A stretch of 38,742 nucleotides of DNA, taken from positions 1 through 38,742 of the forward strand of contig CAJLXA010000013.1 in assembly GCA_905210485.1 (NCBI GenBank), written 5' to 3'. Position 1 is the first letter of the stretch. Every line of letters begins with the position of its first letter. Positions 30,314-38,742 of the stretch are shown here, piece by piece. The notes below the pieces were generated by a model, which worked only from the letters and a program-made list of their open reading frames with translations, was not told where the DNA came from and did not search any database. A program made the position numbers and the translations under genes. The DNA comes from an uncultured Eubacteriales bacterium (GTDB lineage: Bacteria > Bacillota > Clostridia > Oscillospirales > CAG-272).

Positions 30314-32944
30314 ATGAGAAAAGAATTGGCAAAAACCTATTCCCCCGCCGATTTTGAAGACCGTATCTATCAGAATTGGTGCGACAAAGGTTACTTCACC
30401 CCCGATGTGCATGACAACAAACCGCCGTTTTCCATCGTGATCCCCCCGCCGAACGTCACGGGTCAGCTCCATATGGGTCACGCGCTCGACGAAACGTTGC
30501 AGGATATTCTGATCCGTACAAAGCGCATGCAGGGTTACAGCACGCTCTGGATCCCCGGCACCGATCACGCCGGCATCGCCACGCAGATCAAAGTGGAGGA
30601 AAACCTCCGCGTAAACGAGGGTCTTACCCGTTATGACCTCGGCCGTGAAAAATTCCTCGAACGCGTCTGGGACTGGAAGCACAAATTCGGCGACCGCATC
30701 ATCAGCCAGCTGAAAAAACTCGGCTCTTCCTGCGACTGGACGCGCGAACGTTTTACCATGGACGAAGGATGCTCCCGCGCCGTCCGCGAAGTTTTTGTCA
30801 ATCTGTATAACAAAGGCCTCATCTACCGCGGAAACCGCATCATCAACTGGTGCCCGCACTGCATCACGGCCCTCTCGGACGCAGAGGTGGAATATAAGGA
30901 AATGCCCGGTCACTTCTGGCATATCCGTTACCCCGTGAAAGACAGCGACGAATCGGTCATCATCGCCACAACCCGTCCCGAAACGCTTCTCGGCGATACG
31001 GCCGTCGCCGTCAATCCCGACGATGACCGTTACCGTCATCTTGTCGGCAAAATGCTGATTTTGCCGCTTGTCGGCCGCGAAATTCCCGTTATCGCCGATG
31101 AATATGTGGAAAAAGATTTCGGTACCGGTTGCGTAAAAATCACGCCGGCACACGACCCGAACGACTTTGAAGTCGGCAAACGGCATGATCTCCCCGTTAT
31201 CCGCATTATGAATGATGACGCAACCATCAGTAAAGAGGGCGGCAAATATGCGGGACTTGACCGCATGGCGGCGCGCGAAGCGATCGTAAACGATCTGAAA
31301 GCGGCCGGTCTTCTCGTCAAAGTTGAAGATTACAGCCATAATGTCGGCACCTGCTACCGTTGCCACAACGTCGTTGAACCTCTGACGTCAAACCAATGGT
31401 TCGTCAAAATGAAACCGCTTGCCGGTCCCGCGCTCGACGTCGTTTACGACGGTCGCGTGAAGTTCGCGCCCGAACGTTTCACAAAAACCTATACCAACTG
31501 GATGGAAAACGTGCTTGACTGGTGCATTTCCCGCCAGCTCTGGTGGGGACACCGTATTCCCGCTTTCTATTGCGACGCCTGCGGCAACATGGAAGTTTCA
31601 AAAGAAGACCTCGCCGTCTGCCCGAAATGCGGCGCGCCGATGCGTCAGGAAGAAGACGTGCTCGACACATGGTTCTCCTCGGCTCTCTGGCCGTTTTCCA
31701 CGCTCGGCTGGCCGGATAAAACCGAAGAACTCAAAAAATACTACCCGACAAGCGTCCTCGTGACCGGTTATGATATTATCTTCTTCTGGGTCGCGCGTAT
31801 GGTGTTCTCCGGCATGGAACACATGCATGAAGAACCGTTCAAAACCGTGTTCATTCACGGCCTTGTGCGCGACGCGCAGGGGCGCAAAATGTCAAAATCC
31901 CTCGGCAACGGCATTGATCCCCTTGAAATCATTGATAAATACGGCGCGGACGCGCTCCGCTTCGCGCTTGCAACCGGCAATTCGCCCGGAAACGATATGC
32001 GTTTTTCCGATGAGAAGATCGAAGCGGCGCGCAACTTCGCCAACAAACTCTGGAACGCCTCGCGCTTTGTTCTCATGAATCTCGGCGAAGATTACGACGA
32101 GACCGGCCTGCCGCCGAAAGAAGCGCTTGCTCCCGAAGACAAATGGATTCTCGCGCGCCTCAACCGCCTGTCGAAAAACGTCTGTGAAGCGGTAGATCAT
32201 TATGAACTCGGCGTGGCGCTTTCGTCCATCTATGATTTCACATGGGACTCGTTCTGCGATTGGTATATCGAACTTGCCAAGGCGCGCCTGTCCGAAAAGG
32301 ACTCCGCGGGAGCCGATACCGCCCGCAAAGTGCTTGTCTATGTTCTCGACAACATTCTCCGTCTTCTTCATCCGTATATGCCTTTCATCACGGAGGAAAT
32401 CTATCAGAGTATTCCTCACACGGCCGAAAGCATCATGATCGCCGACTATCCGAAGTACGACCCCGCGCTTGCGTTTGACGCGGAAGAAGAGGCGACCGGC
32501 CGTATGATTACCGTGATCCGCGCCATTCGTACCCGCCGTGCCGAAATGAATGTCGCCCCCTCCCGGAAAGCCAAAGTGTATCTTGTAACGAAATACCCCG
32601 ACTCTTTCCGCGATACCGAAAAATTCTTCCTCCGCCTCGCCGGCGCTTCCGAACTGCATATCACCGACGCGTATCCGCACGATGACGCCGTTACCATCGT
32701 CACCGACGCCGCAACGGCCTATATCCCGCTCCGCGACATGATTGATTTCGATAAAGAACGCAAACGCCTTGAAACCGAACTTGCCCGCATGAAAGACGAA
32801 GTTTCCCGTATCGAAAACAAACTCGCAAACGCAGGCTTTGTCGCAAAAGCGCCCGCCGCCGTCGTCGAAGGTGAAAGAGCCAAACTGCAAAAGTACAAAG
32901 ATACCGAAGTCTCTTTGCTTAAAGAGATTGAAAAACTAAAATAA
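30314..32944 (+). CDS. valS: Valyl-tRNA synthetase
   Basis: An 876-residue class I synthetase that charges tRNA-Val. The HIGH signature is PPPNVTGQLHMGHAL (about residues 43-57), and KMSKS is in GRKMSKSLGNGIDP (about 525). Between them lies the CP1 editing domain (IIATTRPETLLGDTAVAVNP, then KITPAHDPNDFEVG), which clears Thr-tRNA-Val. The C-terminus ends in the ValRS coiled coil (DKERKRLETELARMKDEVSR). The length is usual for the family. It is controlled by a valine T-box. AAAGGA precedes ATG 30314. The stop codon overlaps the start of the AlaX-like gene by one base, so both share the T-box transcript. Confidence 0.97.
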   Translation: MRKELAKTYSPADFEDRIYQNWCDKGYFTPDVHDNKPPFSIVIPPPNVTGQLHMGHALDETLQDILIRTKRMQGYSTLWIPGTDHAGIATQIKVEENLRVNEGLTRYDLGREKFLERVWDWKHKFGDRIISQLKKLGSSCDWTRERFTMDEGCSRAVREVFVNLYNKGLIYRGNRIINWCPHCITALSDAEVEYKEMPGHFWHIRYPVKDSDESVIIATTRPETLLGDTAVAVNPDDDRYRHLVGKMLILPLVGREIPVIADEYVEKDFGTGCVKITPAHDPNDFEVGKRHDLPVIRIMNDDATISKEGGKYAGLDRMAAREAIVNDLKAAGLLVKVEDYSHNVGTCYRCHNVVEPLTSNQWFVKMKPLAGPALDVVYDGRVKFAPERFTKTYTNWMENVLDWCISRQLWWGHRIPAFYCDACGNMEVSKEDLAVCPKCGAPMRQEEDVLDTWFSSALWPFSTLGWPDKTEELKKYYPTSVLVTGYDIIFFWVARMVFSGMEHMHEEPFKTVFIHGLVRDAQGRKMSKSLGNGIDPLEIIDKYGADALRFALATGNSPGNDMRFSDEKIEAARNFANKLWNASRFVLMNLGEDYDETGLPPKEALAPEDKWILARLNRLSKNVCEAVDHYELGVALSSIYDFTWDSFCDWYIELAKARLSEKDSAGADTARKVLVYVLDNILRLLHPYMPFITEEIYQSIPHTAESIMIADYPKYDPALAFDAEEEATGRMITVIRAIRTRRAEMNVAPSRKAKVYLVTKYPDSFRDTEKFFLRLAGASELHITDAYPHDDAVTIVTDAATAYIPLRDMIDFDKERKRLETELARMKDEVSRIENKLANAGFVAKAPAAVVEGERAKLQKYKDTEVSLLKEIEKLK

Positions 32945-34089
32945 TGACAACAAAACTTTACGATATAAGCGCTTACGATACCGACTTCACCGCCACGGTG
33001 AAGTCGGTATCCCGTACAGACGGCGGCTACCGCACCGTGCTCGACCGCACGCTGTTCTTTCCGACTGCGGGCGGTCAATGCTGTGACGCGGGAACGATAA
33101 ACGGCCTCCCCGTCCTCGACGTTACGGAAGAAAACGGCGAGATTCTGCATTTGCTTCCCGCGCCTCTGCCGCTCGGAGATACCGTATCGGGACGCATTGA
33201 TTTTGCTTTCCGCTTCCGCAATATGCAGCATCATACGGGCGAGCATATTCTGTCTGGCATTGCGCACCGGCTTTACGGCTTCCGTAATGTCGGATTTCAT
33301 CTCGGAAAAGACATCATGACCGTCGATTACGACGGTGTGCCGCCGCAGGACGACTACGCGCTTCTTTTTCGCCTTGCAAACGAGGCGGTAACAAAGAACA
33401 TTCCGGTTCATGCATATTATCCCGACAAAGAGACATTGCAGGGACTTGTCTATCGCGCCAAACTCGACCTTACCGAAAACGTCCGCATTGTGGAAATTCC
33501 GGGCATCGACGTCTGCGCCTGTTGCGCACCGCATGTCGCCGCAACGGGTGAAGTCGGTCCGATCCATCTTCAATCCGCCATTCACTATAAAAGCGGTTGC
33601 CGTCTGACCGTTATTTGCGGCGGCGACGCCGTGCGTGAGTACGAAAAGCTGACCGAAGACGCCGTGCATATCTCCCGCGCTTTGTCCGTCCCTGTCGACC
33701 ATATTGCCGGCGGCGTGGACGCGCTTCTCGCCGAAAACGGACGCATGAAAGCCGAGATACGCCGCCTCCGTGCGGAAGCGGTTACAGCGCGCGTCAACGC
33801 GCTTCTGCCGACGGAGGGCAATATTCTGCTCTTCTCCGATACCGACGATATGAACGATCTCCGCCGTCTTGCCACCGAAGCCGCCGGAAAGGCGGGCGGT
33901 ATGGCCGTCGCCTGCGCCGGTGATGACGAGCACGGTTACCGCTATGTCATCGCCTCGGCGGCCACGCCTCTCCGCGAGGCCGCAAAACGCATAAATGCCG
34001 CTCTCGCAGGACGCGGCGGCGGAAACGACGCGGTCATTCAGGGCAGTTTTTCCGCCTCTCGCTCCGCGATCGAAGACTATTTTACCTGA
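32944..34089 (+). CDS. Alanyl-tRNA editing protein (AlaX-like with DHHA1 domain)
   Basis: A 381-residue protein related to the editing half of alanyl-tRNA synthetase. The N-terminal AlaX-type part has LDRTLFFPTAGGQCCDAG, the zinc motifs HHTGEH (His97, His101) and CACCAPH (about 190-196, the Cys-x3-His pair). The C-terminal part resembles DHHA1 (AGKAGGMAVACAGDDEHG, then GRGGGNDAVIQGSF). It should hydrolyse Ser- or Gly-tRNA-Ala in trans. No synthetase domain is present. It starts one base inside the valS stop, so it is expressed from the valine T-box transcript, an unexpected controller for an alanine-tRNA proofreader. Confidence 0.92.
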   Translation: MTTKLYDISAYDTDFTATVKSVSRTDGGYRTVLDRTLFFPTAGGQCCDAGTINGLPVLDVTEENGEILHLLPAPLPLGDTVSGRIDFAFRFRNMQHHTGEHILSGIAHRLYGFRNVGFHLGKDIMTVDYDGVPPQDDYALLFRLANEAVTKNIPVHAYYPDKETLQGLVYRAKLDLTENVRIVEIPGIDVCACCAPHVAATGEVGPIHLQSAIHYKSGCRLTVICGGDAVREYEKLTEDAVHISRALSVPVDHIAGGVDALLAENGRMKAEIRRLRAEAVTARVNALLPTEGNILLFSDTDDMNDLRRLATEAAGKAGGMAVACAGDDEHGYRYVIASAATPLREAAKRINAALAGRGGGNDAVIQGSFSASRSAIEDYFT

Positions 34090-34182
34090 TTTACCTGAAA
34101 ATTGCGCCGGCGACCCGAATTGCTGTGCGCCTGCCTTTGAGGTGTTTTCCATCATCCCCACCCCGCAAAGAAAGGAGATTCC

Positions 34183-35232
34183 ATGCGCCTGATACATACC
34201 GCCGACTGGCATCTCGGCGCCTCTCTCGAATCGGTTTTGCCCGCCGATCTTGCCGCCGTACGCCGGGCGGAACTTCTCGACACGTTTTCCCGCATGTTGG
34301 ATTATGCCGAAGAAAACGACGTGGCGGCCGTTCTCATCGCCGGAGACCTTTTTGATTCCGATCGCGTGCGCGCTTCTGCGGCGGACAGGCTCTGCCGTCT
34401 GATCGCCGCGCATCCCCGGATCACGCTTTACTATCTGCGCGGCAACCATGATGAAAACGCACGGATCGTATTTCCCGAAAACGTCCGTACTTTCTCGCAC
34501 GAATTTACAAGTTATCCGCTCGGAGAAGGCGTGACGCTCTATGGCTGTGAAGCCCCCGACCGCCATGCCTACGAAACATTTTTCCCCGATGAAAACGAAA
34601 GAAACATTGTCCTTTTGCACGGCGCGGTCACGGAAAGCGGATACGGAGAAGACATCGTGAACCTGCGCGCGCTCCGTAACCGGGGCATTGACTGCCTTGC
34701 GCTCGGTCACTATCATACGAACAAAAAAGAGGCCCTCGACCGCCGCGGCTTTTATCTGTATGCCGGCACGCCGGAGGGGCGCGGATTTGACGAACCGGGT
34801 GAAAAAGGATTTTATCTCCTCGACATAGACAAAGCCGGCGTTGCCGCTACCTTCGTTCCCTTTGCCGCGCGCACCGTTCATATCGTCGCCCCCGATCTTG
34901 CGGGCGCCGTCGATTTCGATGCGGCCGTGCGCGCGCTCGACCGTGCGCTCTCCGACTGCCGCCCGTGCGACATCGTGCGCGTGGAGCTGACGGACGGCGG
35001 ACCGTTATCCCCCGCCGTCACGGATCGTCTGCTGAAAGACCGCTTCTTCTATGCGGAATCCCGATACACGCACGGGTCGGCGCGCGATACGGCGGATGAC
35101 TATATAGACGACATCTCGCTCCGCGGCGAATTTGTCCGCCTTGTACGCGACGAAAATCTCACCGACGAAGAAAAAGAGGCCGTTCTGCAATACGGTCTTG
35201 CGGCACTGCGCGGAGAGGAGGCGGAACGATGA
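34183..35232 (+). CDS. Metallophosphoesterase, YhaO/SbcD/Mre11-like nuclease
   Basis: A 349-residue DNA-repair type phosphoesterase. All metal-site motifs are in place: TADWHLG (Asp8, His10), GDLFD (Asp55), GNHDE (Asn88, His89), LLHG (His146) and GHYH (His176, His178). The C-terminal cap domain is diverged. AAAGGAG precedes ATG 34183. The stop overlaps the start of an SbcC/YhaN-like ATPase by 4 bp, so the two form a nuclease-ATPase complex of the SbcCD/Mre11-Rad50 class, closest in layout to B. subtilis YhaO-YhaN. It should process DNA ends; the exact substrate is unknown. Confidence 0.92.
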   Translation: MRLIHTADWHLGASLESVLPADLAAVRRAELLDTFSRMLDYAEENDVAAVLIAGDLFDSDRVRASAADRLCRLIAAHPRITLYYLRGNHDENARIVFPENVRTFSHEFTSYPLGEGVTLYGCEAPDRHAYETFFPDENERNIVLLHGAVTESGYGEDIVNLRALRNRGIDCLALGHYHTNKKEALDRRGFYLYAGTPEGRGFDEPGEKGFYLLDIDKAGVAATFVPFAARTVHIVAPDLAGAVDFDAAVRALDRALSDCRPCDIVRVELTDGGPLSPAVTDRLLKDRFFYAESRYTHGSARDTADDYIDDISLRGEFVRLVRDENLTDEEKEAVLQYGLAALRGEEAER

Positions 35233-37415
35233 TCTATCTTGAAGCACATGTGGAAAACTTCGGCCGTCTGCACGATTTCCACTACCGTTTTTCCGAAGGC
35301 ATCAACAGTTTTCTTGCCGAAAACGGCAAGGGAAAAACGACCTTTGCCGCTTTCATTGAAGCCATGCTTTACGGTATGCCCGCGTCTTCAAAACAAAATC
35401 CCGAAGAAAACATGCGCAAGCATTATCTTCCGTGGCAAGGCGGTCGCTACGGCGGCAGTCTGACATTCCGCGCGAACGGAAAAACCTATCGCGCGGTGCG
35501 TACTTTCGGCCGTAAGGAATCCGACGATACCTTTGCCCTGTACGATGTCGCGACCGAAAAAGAATGTCGCGATCTTGACGAAAATTTCGCCGAAACCCTG
35601 ACGGGTCTGTCGCGTTCCGCCTATGAAAAAAGCGCGTTCGTGATGAAAGAAGAACGCGATATTTTCGCCGTCAAAGATCCCGGCATCACGGAAAAACTTT
35701 CGCAATATGTGGAATCTTCAAGCGACGCCTGCTCCTATGACGAGGCGCTAAAAACGCTTGAAAAGCAACGCAAAGTTTACATTAAGACGGGTAACAGGGG
35801 GAAAATCGGCGAACTGCAAGCCGCTATCGACGAAGCGATAGTTTCGTCACGACAAGGAAAACGCGACAAAGAAGAATACGACCGGCTGTCGCAGCAGATC
35901 GGAGAAACCGAAAAAGCGGCCGCGGAAAACGCGGCGCGCCTTGACGAACTGACAAACGAAATCCTGCGGCTGTCGAAAGAAAAAAACGGTGCGGCCGTCA
36001 AAGCGCACGGCAGGCAACTGGAAGCGGAAGCGAAAGCCGCGGCGGCGACTGCCGCCGCCGCGCGCGCCGCTTTTCCGGGAGACCTGCCGGACGACGGCGA
36101 CCTTTTGCGCATGGAGGAAATTGAAAAAGAACTGAACGCCTTGAAAATGCGCGCAGAAGACAGCGTTCCGTCCCCGGAAGAAGTGCGTGAAAAAGAGGAA
36201 ATCCTTGCGTATTTCAACGGTATGCCGCCGCAAAACAGCGACGATTTTCTTTCCGTATTTCTCCCGCCGCCGCAATCCCGCGGCGACATCCCCCTCCCGG
36301 AAAAGCCGAAACCGTTTCTGACCTTTTGGCGGATTCTTCTTTGCTTCACCGTCATCTATCTGCCGTTTTTCCTTATCGGACTCTCCCGGAAACGGAAAGC
36401 CGATAAAGACTACGCCGCCCGTATCCGCGGGATCGCGGCGGAGAAAGAAAAAGTTGCCGCGAAAGACGCAGAAGAACGCCGCGCGGCGATGGACGCCCTC
36501 CGCACAAAAGTCATCGCGTATCAGACCATCTGCACACGTGAAAAACGCCTCGCGGAAACCAAAGCCGCATTGGAAGAGGATTACCGCCGGGCGGCGACCT
36601 CGTTCCGTACGCTCCTTTGCCGGTACGGCGAAGAAGAAAACGATACGGAAACCATGCTGAAATCGCTCCGTCTCCGCCTTTCAAACGTCCGGCTTCTTGC
36701 CGATAAAGCAACCGAGGCGCAGGATCGTCTTGAACGGTATCGCCGGGAAAATCCCGACAGCAACTTCCCATCGGCGGAAAACGGAGAACAGTCCGCCGCC
36801 CTCGCCGCCAAAATTGCCTCTGCGGAAGACGAACGCAACCGCCGCCTTTATGCCGCGGAAGAACAAAAGAAAAATCTTGCCGCTATGATGAAACGGCTTC
36901 TTCCCCTTGAAAACGGTATCCGCCACGGAACCGACGCCGACGCGGAAATTACCGAAAAAAGCGCGGAACTTCAGCGTGCGCAAAAAGAAGTGAAAGCCAT
37001 TGATATCGCGGAGAAACTGCTTCTCCGGGCCAAAGAGAATCTTTCTTCACGCTATCTCACGGATATGCAGAAATCCTTCAGCGGTTTTGTCACACGTTTT
37101 CTCCCCGATTTTGATTCACGCGGCGTTCTCGACAGTTCTCTGTCCCTCTCGCTTGAAAACGGCGGCGTTCGTTACAGCCCGGCCTATTTCAGCCGCGGTA
37201 CACGCGATATTTTGTCCTTCTGCATGCACCTTTCCCTTTTCTTTTCTCTCACCGGCGAGGATCGCCCCTGTCTGATTATAGACGACGTTTTCGCCGACCT
37301 TGACGACGAAAAGCTGTCGCTTGCGCGCGCTTTTCTCGAAGAACTCGGAAAATCCCAGCAGATCCTGTACTTCACCTGCCATACGGGGCGCGATTTTTCC
37401 TGCCCCGCGACATAA
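35229..37415 (+). CDS. YhaN/SbcC-like AAA ATPase with membrane segment
   Basis: A 728-residue SMC-like ATPase. Walker A is ENGKGKTT (31-38) near the start, and Walker B (CLIIDDVFADLDDEKL) is near residue 680, preceded by the signature-like YFSRGTRDILSFCMHLSLFF. The middle is charged coiled coil rich in Glu, Lys and Ala, broken at about 362-382 by a hydrophobic segment (FWRILLCFTVIYLPFFLIGL), which could anchor it in the membrane as in YhaN-type proteins. It is shorter than B. subtilis YhaN (about 960). It starts within the last codons of the nuclease gene. No CxxC zinc hook is visible, unlike SbcC or Rad50. Confidence 0.9.
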   Translation: MIYLEAHVENFGRLHDFHYRFSEGINSFLAENGKGKTTFAAFIEAMLYGMPASSKQNPEENMRKHYLPWQGGRYGGSLTFRANGKTYRAVRTFGRKESDDTFALYDVATEKECRDLDENFAETLTGLSRSAYEKSAFVMKEERDIFAVKDPGITEKLSQYVESSSDACSYDEALKTLEKQRKVYIKTGNRGKIGELQAAIDEAIVSSRQGKRDKEEYDRLSQQIGETEKAAAENAARLDELTNEILRLSKEKNGAAVKAHGRQLEAEAKAAAATAAAARAAFPGDLPDDGDLLRMEEIEKELNALKMRAEDSVPSPEEVREKEEILAYFNGMPPQNSDDFLSVFLPPPQSRGDIPLPEKPKPFLTFWRILLCFTVIYLPFFLIGLSRKRKADKDYAARIRGIAAEKEKVAAKDAEERRAAMDALRTKVIAYQTICTREKRLAETKAALEEDYRRAATSFRTLLCRYGEEENDTETMLKSLRLRLSNVRLLADKATEAQDRLERYRRENPDSNFPSAENGEQSAALAAKIASAEDERNRRLYAAEEQKKNLAAMMKRLLPLENGIRHGTDADAEITEKSAELQRAQKEVKAIDIAEKLLLRAKENLSSRYLTDMQKSFSGFVTRFLPDFDSRGVLDSSLSLSLENGGVRYSPAYFSRGTRDILSFCMHLSLFFSLTGEDRPCLIIDDVFADLDDEKLSLARAFLEELGKSQQILYFTCHTGRDFSCPAT

Positions 37416-37432
37416 GTTAAGGAGATTTGAAG

Positions 37433-38695
37433 ATGAGCCATGCCGTATTCACACCCGCCGAGATTCTGCTCCCCGATTTCGGCAAAACCGACGGAGAAAA
37501 ATGGTCGGTTATCGCCTGCGATCAGTTCACAAGCGAACCCGCTTATTGGGAAAGCGTCTCCCGCTTTGTCGGCAATGCGCCGTCCACGCTCCGTATGATC
37601 CTGCCGGAGGTCTATCTCTCCGAGGCGGAAGCGCGTATTCCGTCCGTCCATGCGGAAATGGAGAAAAACATTCGCGATACGCTCGTTGCGCACCCCGACT
37701 GCATGATCTATCTTGAACGTACGCAAAGCGACGGACATGTCCGCCGCGGTATCATCGGCAAAATCGACCTGGAAGCCTATGATTACCGCAAAGGCGCCGC
37801 GTCGCTTATCCGTGCCACGGAAGGAACCGTTTTGTCGCGTATACCGCCGCGCGTGGCAGTACGCCGTCATGCGACGCTGGAACTTCCCCATGTCATGCTT
37901 TTAATCGACGACAGGCAACACAGCGTGATCGAACCGCTGAAAGACAAAACCGAAACGCTTCTCCGGGCATATGATTTCCCGCTCATGCTCGACGGCGGTC
38001 ATGTTACCGGCTATTTTCTGAACCATGCCGAAAAAATGAGAATTCAGACTGCCCTTTCCGCCTTGATCGCCGATAATAACCGCGCCGCCGGAAACGACGC
38101 CTCCGACGCGCCGCTTCTGTTTGCCGTCGGCGACGGGAACCATTCTCTTGCCACGGCAAAAGCCGCGTACGAGGAGATCAAAGCACAGATAGGCGAGAAC
38201 GCGGCCGCCTGCCATCCCGCCCGTTACGCGCTCTGCGAAATTGTGAATCTTCACGATCCTGCGCTCAACTTTGAACCGATCTACCGGGTCCTGTTCCATA
38301 TAGATCCCGATGAGGTCATGAAAGCCCTTGCCGATTATGAAAAAACGCTTTCCGGCAACGGGAAGTCGCAGTCACTCACCTGCATTTACGGGGATGTACG
38401 CACGGAATTCCGCTTCCGTCACCCGTCCGCACAACTGACGGTCGGAACGCTTCAGAATTTTATCGACATTTACCTTGCGGCGCACCCGGAAGCGGCTGTG
38501 GATTATATTCATGACGAAACGGCGGTCGCCGCTCTTGCACAAAGAAAAAATGCCATCGGCTTTCTCTTTGACGGCATGAAGAAAGAGGAACTGTTTCCCA
38601 CCGTCATCTGCGACGGCGCCTTGCCGCGTAAAACCTTTTCCATGGGTCATGCGCGCGACAAGCGTTATTATATCGAATGTCGGAAGATCAAATAA
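37433..38695 (+). CDS. DUF1015 family protein
   Basis: A 420-residue DUF1015 protein. Recognisable segments are WSVIACDQFTSEPAYWESV near the start, LERTQSDGHVRRGIIGKIDL, FAVGDGNHSLATAKAAYEEI in the middle and RKNAIGFLFDGMKKEELF and FPTVICDGALPRKTFSMGHA towards the end. The family is widespread in Clostridia; its biochemical role is not established (an HTH-containing or serine-metabolism link has been suggested elsewhere, which I cannot support here). ATG 37433 has GGAG eight bases upstream; an alternative TTG at 37427 would be too close to that site. It follows the yhaN-like gene after 17 bp and a terminator follows it. Confidence 0.9.
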   Translation: MSHAVFTPAEILLPDFGKTDGEKWSVIACDQFTSEPAYWESVSRFVGNAPSTLRMILPEVYLSEAEARIPSVHAEMEKNIRDTLVAHPDCMIYLERTQSDGHVRRGIIGKIDLEAYDYRKGAASLIRATEGTVLSRIPPRVAVRRHATLELPHVMLLIDDRQHSVIEPLKDKTETLLRAYDFPLMLDGGHVTGYFLNHAEKMRIQTALSALIADNNRAAGNDASDAPLLFAVGDGNHSLATAKAAYEEIKAQIGENAAACHPARYALCEIVNLHDPALNFEPIYRVLFHIDPDEVMKALADYEKTLSGNGKSQSLTCIYGDVRTEFRFRHPSAQLTVGTLQNFIDIYLAAHPEAAVDYIHDETAVAALAQRKNAIGFLFDGMKKEELFPTVICDGALPRKTFSMGHARDKRYYIECRKIK

Positions 38696-38700
38696 CCGTA

Positions 38701-38735
38701 AAAAGGGCGCACGCTGTAAGCGTGCGCCCCTCTTC
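38701..38735 (+). terminator. Rho-independent terminator
   Basis: GGGCGCACGCT (38705-38715), loop GTA and AGCGTGCGCCC (38719-38729) form an 11-bp perfect stem followed by CTCTTCT, just after the DUF1015 stop. Confidence 0.8.
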
Positions 38736-38742
38736 TATATTC

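Noticed and set aside
32719..34881. 720-codon minus-strand open frame
   Set aside because: Shadow of valS, the AlaX-like gene and the nuclease gene; codon bias of GC-rich genes opens the antisense frame.

Overview
The window looks like a chromosomal segment of a Bacillota, class Clostridia (probably an uncultivated gut-type Christensenellales/Oscillospirales-like lineage). This is inferred from a valine T-box leader ahead of valS, AAGGAG-type ribosome binding sites, sigma70/sigmaA promoters with 17-bp spacers, and families usual in Clostridia (DUF4093 toprim protein, DUF1934, YhaO/YhaN pair, DUF1015). No species can be named from the sequence alone. Most genes are GC-rich and compactly spaced; an AT-rich island at about 1.5-2.9 kb stands out as acquired DNA.

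Layout. (1) 1-230: end of a tRNA-Gly(GCC), a complete tRNA-Cys(GCA) and a strong terminator. (2) 0.35-7.1 kb, accessory and decaying DNA: a broken IS3-family transposase; an AT-rich HTH + FRG-domain gene pair behind a consensus promoter; fragments of tRNA-Cys; two orphan small membrane proteins; a graveyard of a MATE transporter, a DUF4365 protein and a truncated IS256-family transposase; repeated short elements. (3) 7.2-7.85 kb: no convincing genes, but two tandem promoter-hairpin units that look like a duplicated small RNA, and a 13-bp inverted repeat. (4) 7.85-9.46 kb: two membrane proteins and a TetR regulator in one overlapping operon. (5) 9.9-12.9 kb: a sugar locus (Gfo/Idh/MocA dehydrogenase and sugar phosphate isomerase/epimerase) divergent from an AraC regulator and flanked by two related AT-rich palindromes. 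(6) 13.5-18.4 kb: an NmlR/AdhR-like MerR regulator with two matching operators, one before a flavin reductase and one before an aldo/keto reductase-cupin-CMD-flavodoxin operon; DUF1003 lies between. (7) 18.4-22.9 kb, minus strand: membrane-bound nucleotide-sugar dehydratase, pfkA, CinA-family amidohydrolase, LysR. (8) 23.1-38.7 kb, plus strand housekeeping: methylglyoxal-synthase-like protein, DUF1934, holA, U32 peptidase, Maf, endonuclease III, toprim protein, T-box, valS, AlaX-like editing protein, YhaO/YhaN nuclease pair, DUF1015.

The points most worth a second look are: the methylglyoxal synthase homologue with its proposed catalytic Asp changed to Asn and other active-site changes; the MerR regulon readable from two 19-bp-spacer promoters; the tandem small-RNA-like units; tRNA-Cys-derived fragments around a decayed region; the HTH-FRG island; and four intergenic minisatellite arrays with unit lengths of 12, 17, 43 and about 19 bp. 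I did not find a clearly novel multi-gene system. The HTH-FRG pair and the small-RNA-like duplication are the best candidates.
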